7,327 bases of DNA from an uncultured Treponema sp. (GTDB lineage Bacteria; Spirochaetota; Spirochaetia; Treponematales; Treponemataceae): positions 1 to 7,327 of the forward strand of contig CAJPTT010000112.1 in assembly GCA_905373565.1 (NCBI GenBank). The letters are read 5' to 3'. The notes beneath the pieces were generated by a model. The model was not told the DNA's origin. It made no database searches and saw only the letters and a list, made by a program, of their open reading frames with translations. Shown piece after piece: positions 1 through 5,970 of the stretch (position 1 is the first letter of the stretch; each line of letters begins with the position of its first letter). A program made the position numbers and the translations under genes.

Positions 1-650
1 GTACCGGCACCGCGATGGGTAAAAAAGTTATCGCGATGATAACCGATATGTATGAGCCCTTAGGAAATGCAGTCGGTAACTTCTTGGAAATGGAAGAAAC
101 CTACAATGTTCTGAAAGGCACAGGGCCGCAGGATGTAACCGACTTAACATTACAGCTTGCAGGCTGGATGCTCGTGCTTGGTCATAAGGCTGCATCAAAA
201 GAAGAAGGTATTCAAAAAGCGCAAGAGGCGCTTCGCAGCGGCAAGGCGCTTGAGCTGTTTTTAGAAAACATTACGCTGCAAGGCGGCAATGCAGAACAGT
301 TTGTTGCCGAATGCGGAAAGCGTCGCAGCCCGCACACCTGCCGCATTAAAGCGGAACAAGACGGCTTTATCGCGGATATCGATGCGTTCAAAATCGGTAT
401 TGCCGGAGTCAATCTTGGGGTCGGCCGTAATAAAACCACCGATGCGGTGTGCCCCGATGCCGGTATGATTCTGCATAAGCTCGTAGGTGATGCCGTAAAA
501 AAAGGCGACCTCATCATGGACGTGTACGGTAAGGATGCGGAGTGCCTTCCGGCCGCTTCCGATATGATAAAAACAGCGATACGGTATGCAGCGGAGAAGC
601 CGCAAATGCGTCCGCTGGTATTTAAAGAAATTTCTGCGGCCGACTTATAG
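1..650 (+). CDS. deoA: Pyrimidine-nucleoside (thymidine) phosphorylase, C-terminal part
   Basis: This is the 3' end of a gene that enters from the left edge; the frame is open from base 3, so the ATG at 15 is internal rather than the start. About 215 residues remain of a family that usually runs to about 430-440. The family splits thymidine, deoxyuridine or uridine with phosphate into the free base and (deoxy)ribose-1-phosphate, in the cytoplasm, for nucleoside salvage. The visible part starts in the alpha/beta domain with the family stretch ITDMYEPLGNAVGN, followed by LKGTGPQDV, and continues into the C-terminal domain with the glycine motif NLGVGRNKTTD and MILHKLVGDAVKKGD. The residues that bind phosphate and pyrimidine lie in the missing N-terminal half, so thymidine-only (DeoA) versus broader (Pdp) specificity cannot be decided; the symbol is a family label. 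The stop is 21 bp before recJ on the same strand, which suggests co-transcription. Confidence 0.9.
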   Translation, partial: TGTAMGKKVIAMITDMYEPLGNAVGNFLEMEETYNVLKGTGPQDVTDLTLQLAGWMLVLGHKAASKEEGIQKAQEALRSGKALELFLENITLQGGNAEQFVAECGKRRSPHTCRIKAEQDGFIADIDAFKIGIAGVNLGVGRNKTTDAVCPDAGMILHKLVGDAVKKGDLIMDVYGKDAECLPAASDMIKTAIRYAAEKPQMRPLVFKEISAADL

Positions 651-671
651 CCGCGCAGCCGGTACCATACA

Positions 672-2804
672 GTGAATTGGGAAAAAAAAGATATAGACCC
701 GAGTGTTGTCCGCTCCATGGCGCAGCAATACGGCTGCACTCCGCTTGTTGCATCGATTTTGCTGCGGCGCGGTATTGCCGAAGGGCGCGAGGCGTTTTTT
801 CACCTTGAAAACGATCTGCGCTATGTGCACAATCCCTTTCTTTTTGTAAATATGGAGGATGCCGTTGACCGGATCCTCGATGCGAAGGAAGAAGGGGAGC
901 GGGTGCTTATTTTCGGAGACCGCGATGTGGACGGGATCACCGCCGTTACCGTGCTCTACGAAGCGCTTACCGATTTAGGCATCCCGACGACATGGCGCAT
1001 CCCCACCGGCGATGAACCGTACGGACTTTCCTGCGAAGCGATTGATGCACATGAAGCCGACGGCGGTACCCTCATCATTACCGTAGACTGCGGTATTTCC
1101 AATATTCAAGAAGTCGCCTACGCTGCGGAAAAAGGAATTGATGTTATCGTCATCGATCATCATACCCCGCAGGATACGCTTCCCGATGCCGCAGTCATCA
1201 TTAACTGTAAGGTGCCGGGGTCAGGCTATCCTAACGAACATCTTTCGGGATGCGCTACGGCGTGGAAGGTGGTTACCGCCCTGCGCTTCGGACTTCTCGA
1301 TATTTATAAACAGCAAATTTGCCTATTGAATGTCCGCCCCGTCAACGATGCCTTTGCAGTGGAAGCTATCCATACCGTCAATTTAGTTGAAACAGCTCGA
1401 ATCACCGAAACGATTATCCCCGGTATGGTTCCGTTTTCCGATACGCGGCTCGGCAGATTTTTGCAGGGGCAGCAGATTTTTGTCTGGGATAAAGAACTGC
1501 AGCTCAAGCAGCTGGAAAAAGTGTTCGGTAAGTCGGTTGAGTTTTATGTGAGTGATTTTAGACTTGAATGCGCAAAGTTTGCCCCTCAGCTTGCCGAAAT
1601 GAGCCTTTTGCGGTTAAAGAATTTATCGCGGATTGGCAAGTACAACGATACGCCGATGTCCGAACTCGACGGTTTTTTCAATATCTTTATTACGCTTGTT
1701 CAACAAGCGCATAACATGTACGGTGAAAAAGAAAAGTGTGAATTACAGCTTGTCGCGCTTTCGCTGCTTGCAGACTTGATGCAGCTGACCGGAGAAAACC
1801 GGATATTGGTAAAGCAAGGCTTAGCAGCCATCAATGCCGCGCCGCGTGCCGGTCTTTCCGAGTTGATGATAAAACAGGGGCTTATCGGTAAGCACATCGG
1901 CACCAACGATATTGCGTGGAATATTACGCCTGTTATCAACGCAACCGGACGGATGGGTAAACCGGAAACGGCGATCCGGCTCTTCCTTGAGCAAAACGCA
2001 GCGGTACGCAATGAACTTGCAGACGCGGTTATTGCGATGAACGAGGAGCGGAAAGAACTCGGAAAGGCCGGCTGGGCAATAGCCGAACCGATTGCGCGGG
2101 AAAGTCTTGCAAAATATCAGGAAAAGCTCACCGTTGTCGTGAGCGATAAAATCCACCGCGGCATTACCGGTATCCTTTCAAACCGGCTTGCGGATAAGTT
2201 TAACGTGCCGAGCATGGTTATCTGTCTTATGGAAGACGGAACCGCAGTCGGTTCGCTTCGTTCCGCCCGCGGCTATCGGGTGCTTTCTTTGCCGGAAGCG
2301 TATTCCGATTTTTTTCTCGACTACGGCGGACACGCATTTGCCGCGGGTTTTAGCTTAATGCAGGAAAAAGTTGCGCCGTTTTTAAAGAAAGTTCAGGAAT
2401 TTACCGCGGCTATCGAATTTGACGAAAACTCCGAAAATCCTCCGCTTTCCATCGATGCGGAACTTCCGCATGATTATTTAACGCCCGAACTCTTAACCGT
2501 GCTCGACACCTTTGAACCTTATGGCGAAGGGTTCCCGGCGCTGCAATTTGCCGCTAAAGGAATCAAAATAATCGCCGCCTCAATTATGGGCAAGACCCAG
2601 CCGCAGCATTTACGCCTTACATTCGATTGCGGTGCGTATAAATGGACAGCGGTGTATTGGCAGGCAGCGGATAAATTGAACGTCGAATTTAAAATCGGCG
2701 ACAGCATCGATGCCGTATTTACGGTCGGCCGGAATACCTTTAACGGTAACACGGTACCTCAAATGGTTATTCAGGATATGCGAAAGACGGGAGCGAGCGC
2801 TTAA
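672..2804 (+). CDS. recJ: Single-stranded-DNA-specific exonuclease RecJ with an inserted domain
   Basis: RecJ degrades single-stranded DNA 5'-3' in recombinational repair, mismatch repair and base excision, in the cytoplasm. The 710 residues hold the DHH domain motifs FGDRDVDG (81-88), TVDCG (137-141), IDHH (161-164) and LSG (191-193). The late DHH motif LLADLMQLTGENR follows at 365-377, then NATGR (423-427). The DHHA1 domain has HRGITG (495-500), GSLRS (527-531) and GGHAFAAGF (552-560), and an OB-type region covers about 595-705. The metal ligands expected from the family (D83, D85, D139, H163, H164, D368) are all present, so it should be active. Oddities are Arg84 where Tyr is usual, and about 150 extra residues (208-352) between two DHH motifs. 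The start is GTG, chosen because the family's N-terminus begins at the W3 region; no Shine-Dalgarno sequence is visible, so translation may be coupled to the upstream phosphorylase gene. Confidence 0.96.
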   Translation: MNWEKKDIDPSVVRSMAQQYGCTPLVASILLRRGIAEGREAFFHLENDLRYVHNPFLFVNMEDAVDRILDAKEEGERVLIFGDRDVDGITAVTVLYEALTDLGIPTTWRIPTGDEPYGLSCEAIDAHEADGGTLIITVDCGISNIQEVAYAAEKGIDVIVIDHHTPQDTLPDAAVIINCKVPGSGYPNEHLSGCATAWKVVTALRFGLLDIYKQQICLLNVRPVNDAFAVEAIHTVNLVETARITETIIPGMVPFSDTRLGRFLQGQQIFVWDKELQLKQLEKVFGKSVEFYVSDFRLECAKFAPQLAEMSLLRLKNLSRIGKYNDTPMSELDGFFNIFITLVQQAHNMYGEKEKCELQLVALSLLADLMQLTGENRILVKQGLAAINAAPRAGLSELMIKQGLIGKHIGTNDIAWNITPVINATGRMGKPETAIRLFLEQNAAVRNELADAVIAMNEERKELGKAGWAIAEPIARESLAKYQEKLTVVVSDKIHRGITGILSNRLADKFNVPSMVICLMEDGTAVGSLRSARGYRVLSLPEAYSDFFLDYGGHAFAAGFSLMQEKVAPFLKKVQEFTAAIEFDENSENPPLSIDAELPHDYLTPELLTVLDTFEPYGEGFPALQFAAKGIKIIAASIMGKTQPQHLRLTFDCGAYKWTAVYWQAADKLNVEFKIGDSIDAVFTVGRNTFNGNTVPQMVIQDMRKTGASA
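1311..1709 (+). other. Putative degenerate DnaQ-like (3'-5' exonuclease fold) domain inside RecJ
   Basis: Residues about 214-346 of RecJ are not part of the standard DHH domain. By eye they follow the order of elements in DnaQ/ExoX-type exonucleases. ICLLNVRP sits where the first strand with the DxE motif would be. QQIFVWDKELQLKQL replaces the usual hN..FD..fL stretch. VSDFRLECAKFAP resembles the vDT..laR stretch. AEMSLLRLKNL resembles the SL..L helix, and SELDGFFNIF resembles the final HrA..Da motif. The acidic pair of motif I, the Asp of the FD motif and the last His are all replaced, so the domain would be inactive as a nuclease. This is a fold-level inference from motif order; an unrelated insertion remains possible. 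Confidence 0.5.
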
Positions 2805-2866
2805 AGGCTTGTTGATCGCAAAGACAGTCTTATTGCACACGAATCAAAGGCTTGACAATTTTCCAA

Positions 2867-2872
2867 TATAAT
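2867..2872 (+). promoter_or_regulatory. Possible -10 element of the S41 protease gene
   Basis: A perfect TATAAT lies 14 bp before the protease start codon. If used, transcription would begin around 2879-2880, giving an almost leaderless mRNA. A perfect TTGACA is present at 2852-2857 but only 9 bp upstream, too close to pair with this hexamer for a sigma-70 type polymerase. At 16-18 bp spacing the upstream hexamers are poor matches. A promoter in this 82-bp gap is plausible, but its exact elements are uncertain. Confidence 0.4.
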
Positions 2873-2888
2873 AGAAAATATTTTCTAT
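2871..2888. promoter_or_regulatory. Perfect 18-bp palindrome over the protease start codon, possible operator
   Basis: ATAGAAAATATTTTCTAT is identical on both strands. It overlaps the last two bases of the candidate -10 hexamer and the first two bases of the ATG at 2887. Its placement would let a dimeric repressor block both promoter opening and ribosome access. It has no central spacer, so as RNA it could fold only by giving up the central pairs to make a loop. No known operator consensus is claimed. AT-rich promoter DNA produces short palindromes by chance, but a perfect 9+9 arms match is unusual. Confidence 0.4.
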
Positions 2889-4374
2889 GAAACCGCAAAA
2901 AATTTGGATTATTACCTGTTTATTCTCCGTTATTCTCATTTCTACCGTATCGTATGCGCCGTCTATCTTTGCCCAATCTCAGCAGGAGCAAACTCAAAGC
3001 ACGATACCGTATATGCAATACCTGCAATACTTAAACGAAGCACTCCAGCGTTATTATGTTGATGAGGTAAAACCTGAGGTGCTCTTTCAAGGCGCTGCGG
3101 AAGGAATGCTCAACGCGCTCAAAGACCCGTATACTATGTATATCGATAACGGCAGTTTAACCGGTGTCAGTTTACAAGATACGACAACCGGCTACTTCGG
3201 CGGAATAGGCATCACGTTTACCAAGCCTTCCACTGCGACGGCTGAACGTCCGTCATATATTGAAGTTGCTTCCGCCCTCGAAGGGACGCCGAGCTGGAAG
3301 GCAGGCATTCAAGCGGACGACCTCATTACCGAAATCGAAGGTGAATCCGTTATCGAGATGACGCAGGCGGATGTCGTGGCAAAGCTCCGCGGTAAAATCG
3401 GCTCATCCGTTACCGTAACCGTCCGGCGGGGAAAGAATATGGAATTTCCGGTTAAGCTGGTGCGGGCACGGATTGAAGTGCCGACCATTAAATACATGAA
3501 ACTTGATAAGGATATCGGCTATATCCGTTTGATAGAGTTTAATCCCAACGGTAGTCGCCGCATACGGGAGGCAATGGAAAGTTTGCAAGCGGAGGGAGTA
3601 ACTAAACTGGTGCTCGACCTGCGGAATAATGCGGGCGGCCTTATCACCGCGGCGGTCGATACGGCAAGTCTTTTTATTAAAGACGGTTTGATCGTTTCGA
3701 CAAAATCGCGCATTCCGCAGCAAGATTTAATATCCAATACCAATGCTGCAATAGATGCAGTGTTTGCGGATGTTCCGCTCGTCGTGCTGATCAATAAAGG
3801 TTCCGCAAGCGCTTCGGAAATATTAGCCGGAGCATTCAAAGACCATAAACGCGCATATTTAGTCGGAGAAACCAGCTACGGAAAGGGTTCCGTGCAACAG
3901 ATATTCGATTTAACGCAAAAAGATTCCTTTAAGATGACTATTGCGCGCTATTATACGCCGAGCGGTGCAAATGTTGACAAGCTCGGTATTAAACCGGACA
4001 AGGAAGTTCTGCTGTTCCCGCCGCTGTCGACCGATGATGAAAAAAAACTTGAAAAGCTGTTCAAAGATGAAAAACTTTCTTCCTTCGTAAAGAAAAACAA
4101 GGAGTTAACTTCTGAACAGATTACTCGTTATGCGGAAACACTTGTAAAAGAATATTCCCTGAACAAGGATTTGCTTCGCATCTTGATTCGGCAGGAATAT
4201 AATAGAACGCATACTGCTCCGGCAGCCGATATTGACTATGACGCGCCGCTGCAAGAGGCGGTTAAAATTCTTAAAAGCGGAACCCTGCCGCAGCTGCTGC
4301 GAAACAGTAAGAGCGTTCTTCAAATGCAGGAAGAAGCATCTCAAGAAAAAGTCGGCGCGAAGAAGGCATCGTAA
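2887..4374 (+). CDS. Exported C-terminal processing protease, S41 family, with PDZ domain
   Basis: This 495-residue protein belongs to the CtpA/CtpB/Prc tail-protease family, which cleaves protein C-termini in the cell envelope. Residues 1-29 form an export signal: a short basic start, a hydrophobic run at 6-23 and a possible cut after A29 (IFA then QSQ). The cut site is not ideal and there is no lipobox, so an uncleaved anchor is possible. The PDZ domain spans about 103-195, starting at YFGGIGI. The S41 core follows, with LDLRNNAGG at 243-251 and KGSASASEI. Its Ser308, with Lys333 and Gln337 in GKGSVQ, forms the expected Ser-Lys-Gln catalytic set; the 25-residue Ser-Lys spacing matches the family. 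Residues about 380-495 are a charged, mostly helical tail of unknown role. The ATG is the only possible start, since an in-frame stop lies five codons upstream. No Shine-Dalgarno sequence precedes it. It heads a tight cluster with rsmE. Confidence 0.94.
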   Translation: MKPQKIWIITCLFSVILISTVSYAPSIFAQSQQEQTQSTIPYMQYLQYLNEALQRYYVDEVKPEVLFQGAAEGMLNALKDPYTMYIDNGSLTGVSLQDTTTGYFGGIGITFTKPSTATAERPSYIEVASALEGTPSWKAGIQADDLITEIEGESVIEMTQADVVAKLRGKIGSSVTVTVRRGKNMEFPVKLVRARIEVPTIKYMKLDKDIGYIRLIEFNPNGSRRIREAMESLQAEGVTKLVLDLRNNAGGLITAAVDTASLFIKDGLIVSTKSRIPQQDLISNTNAAIDAVFADVPLVVLINKGSASASEILAGAFKDHKRAYLVGETSYGKGSVQQIFDLTQKDSFKMTIARYYTPSGANVDKLGIKPDKEVLLFPPLSTDDEKKLEKLFKDEKLSSFVKKNKELTSEQITRYAETLVKEYSLNKDLLRILIRQEYNRTHTAPAADIDYDAPLQEAVKILKSGTLPQLLRNSKSVLQMQEEASQEKVGAKKAS

Positions 4375-4391
4375 GCCGATATTGCGGAGCA

Positions 4392-5162
4392 ATGAAGCAA
4401 TTTATTATCGAGCAAGAGCCGGATGGTAACGGTATGCTCACCTTGAGCGACAAGGCTTTTGTCTACTTGGTAAAAGTTCGGCGTATGCGGGAGGGTGATA
4501 TTCTGTCGGCGCTGTTGCCGCAAAGCGGCGCTGCCGATATGGTCATCGATTCGATAAACACCGTAAAGAAAACATTGCGAGTAAAGCGGCAGACAGCACA
4601 TGCCATGCTCGCGCCCTTGCCTGCTGCCGAACTTATCTTGTTGCAATGGGTACTCAAAGGTTCCAAGACCGACACTATTATCCGGCAGGCAACGGAAGCG
4701 GGTGTCCGCGCCGTTTTGCCGGTCATCGGAGAATTTTCCGTTGCAAAAAAACAAAATCCTGCGCAGCTGGAACGGTTCAGGAGAATCATCAAAGAGGCGC
4801 GGCAGCAATCCGGTTCTCCGGTCGATACCGTCGTTATGGAACCGACTCCGCTTGCGGAAGCGCTCAATACCCTAAAAACGCTTGTACCGGCTGCTACTAC
4901 CGCGTTTGCTCTGTGCAGCGAAGCAGTCGGGACATCAGTCGGATTTCACCAATTGCTTGCAGAAAAACCTTCCCACATTGTGCTGGCAATCGGAGCGGAA
5001 GGCGGGATAAGCCCTGCGGAATCGGCGGCGCTCCGCGAGGCAGCATTCCAAACCGTTCATTTTAAAACGAATGTTTTACGTGCAGAAACCGCCGCACTGT
5101 ATGCAATCGCAGCGGCGCAAACTACTATAAACGAGGCTGACCAATGGCAATTACCCGTATAA
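4392..5162 (+). CDS. rsmE: 16S rRNA (uracil(1498)-N(3))-methyltransferase RsmE
   Basis: RsmE methylates N3 of U1498 in 16S rRNA of the small ribosomal subunit, using S-adenosylmethionine. The 256 residues are slightly longer than the usual 240-250. The N-terminal PUA-like RNA-binding part includes LVKVRRMREGD (26-36). The SPOUT domain shows KGSKTDTIIRQATEAGV and RIIKEARQQSG, and the knotted SAM-binding site shows IGAEGGIS (200-207) and NVLRAETA (227-234). The usual IGPEGG has Ala202 in place of Pro, and the usual SERSV region reads GEFSVAK, both mild departures. The start is 17 bp after the protease stop. A GGAG lies at 4386-4389, only 2 nt from the ATG, so initiation may depend on translational coupling. 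Its last 19 nt overlap the next gene. Confidence 0.93.
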   Translation: MKQFIIEQEPDGNGMLTLSDKAFVYLVKVRRMREGDILSALLPQSGAADMVIDSINTVKKTLRVKRQTAHAMLAPLPAAELILLQWVLKGSKTDTIIRQATEAGVRAVLPVIGEFSVAKKQNPAQLERFRRIIKEARQQSGSPVDTVVMEPTPLAEALNTLKTLVPAATTAFALCSEAVGTSVGFHQLLAEKPSHIVLAIGAEGGISPAESAALREAAFQTVHFKTNVLRAETAALYAIAAAQTTINEADQWQLPV

Positions 5163-5881
5163 AACTCTTAACAATCCCCCTCGATATTCTCCCCGACGAA
5201 GATATAGAACAAACCGTAATGGATATGTTAGACAAAGGAGAACCTCAGCATATCGTGTTCATTACGATATGGGATTTGCTCAGGGCACGGCGCGATGCGG
5301 AATTCCGCGCAATGCTGGAACAAGCGGCGCTCTGTCTTCCGCTTTCAAAAAGTTTGTTAAAAGCGGCGCAGTTCCTCAAACTGCCCGTACCGATCAGACG
5401 CGATTCCTTTGATATGATTATCAGAATCTTGAACATCATCGATTCTCACTATAAAACGCTCTACATTCTGGGCGGACGGGCGCAGAACCTGTTGGATGCC
5501 GAGCGTAATGTACATGTAACCTTTCCGGGTATCGGTATTGTCGGCCGCTTTAACGGTTTTTACCGCAAGAATATGGAGCCGGATATCATTCTTTCAATTG
5601 TCAAAGCTCACCCTGCGCTATTGATTGCCGGAAACGGTATTCCCGGCGGCGCCCGATGGATTTATCGGAATAAAAATAAATTACCTGCAAGCATCTTTAT
5701 CCACGATAATGATATCATCGACATCTTTGCAAAACGGAAAAAGCGTATTTCCGATGCCGCATTTCGGAAAGGGCATGAATTTTGGCCGCAGCTGCTGCGC
5801 AATCCTTTTAAAGTATTTTACGTATTCCGCTATCTTCTTTTTTTGCTGATTGTGCTGTTCTATCGGTTGTTTAGAACATAA
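5144..5881 (+). CDS. Divergent WecG/TagA/CpsF-like (GT26) protein with C-terminal hydrophobic helix
   Basis: The 245-residue length and layout match GT26 glycosyltransferases, which add N-acetylmannosamine-type sugars to lipid-linked carriers at the inner face of the membrane. Supporting signs are LYILGG (106-111), FPGIGIVGRFNGFY (127-140, like the family's pgl.ivG..dGyf), LLIAGNGIPGG (159-169, like lvglG.PkqE) and GHEFWPQLLRNP (210-221, like glEWlyRl..eP). Key motifs are lost: the PDG of the active-site loop reads PLS (66-68), the T-N before it reads T-I-W, and the PKQE motif reads PGGA. Ordinary GT26 catalysis is therefore doubtful. Residues 224-243 form a strongly hydrophobic stretch after basic residues, suggesting a membrane-attached tail. 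A GAGG at 5133-5136, 7 nt before the ATG and inside rsmE, supports the start. Co-expression with rsmE and the protease is likely; a shared function is not shown. Confidence 0.75.
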   Translation: MAITRIKLLTIPLDILPDEDIEQTVMDMLDKGEPQHIVFITIWDLLRARRDAEFRAMLEQAALCLPLSKSLLKAAQFLKLPVPIRRDSFDMIIRILNIIDSHYKTLYILGGRAQNLLDAERNVHVTFPGIGIVGRFNGFYRKNMEPDIILSIVKAHPALLIAGNGIPGGARWIYRNKNKLPASIFIHDNDIIDIFAKRKKRISDAAFRKGHEFWPQLLRNPFKVFYVFRYLLFLLIVLFYRLFRT

Positions 5882-5920
5882 CCGAAATGAACATAACACG
5901 AACATACTCAATAAGGAACC

Positions 5921-5946
5921 TTTAAAAATCTAAACGAATTTTTAAA
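5921..5946. repeat. AT-only inverted repeat upstream of mtnK
   Basis: TTTAAAAAT at 5921-5929 is the exact reverse complement of ATTTTTAAA at 5938-5946, with an 8-nt spacer. It sits in the middle of the 89-bp gap before mtnK, ending 24 bp from the start codon. With no G-C pairs the stem would be weak as RNA, and no T run follows a GC-rich stem, so it is not a standard terminator. A protein-binding site near the mtnK promoter is possible. Confidence 0.4.
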
Positions 5947-5970
5947 TATGCCCAATACGGATACACTATT

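Noticed and set aside
651..671. Separate promoter or terminator between the phosphorylase gene and recJ
   Set aside because: The gap is 21 bp and holds no hexamers, stem or T run; read-through is the simpler view.
212..739. Long open frame on the - strand opposite the phosphorylase gene
   Set aside because: It lies almost wholly antisense to a clear family member, has no recognisable motif, and its composition looks like a mirror of the real frame.
2821..2831. AAGACAGTCTT as a hairpin after recJ
   Set aside because: The spacer is one base, so no RNA hairpin can form, and no T run follows.
2803..2854. Direct repeat AAAGGCTTG at 2803-2811 and 2846-2854
   Set aside because: It is only 9 bp, with no further copies seen nearby and no flanking element; chance is enough to explain it.
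2852..2872. TTGACA followed by TATAAT as one canonical sigma-70 promoter
   Set aside because: Only 9 bp separate the two hexamers; about 17 bp is needed. At most one of them can be in use with its own weaker partner.
4341..4867. Overlapping open frames on the - strand opposite rsmE
   Set aside because: They are shadows of rsmE codon structure, with no family motifs and no sensible start signals.
5882..5970. SAM riboswitch upstream of mtnK
   Set aside because: The gap is only 89 bp, AT-rich, and shows none of the paired GC stems of known SAM riboswitch classes.
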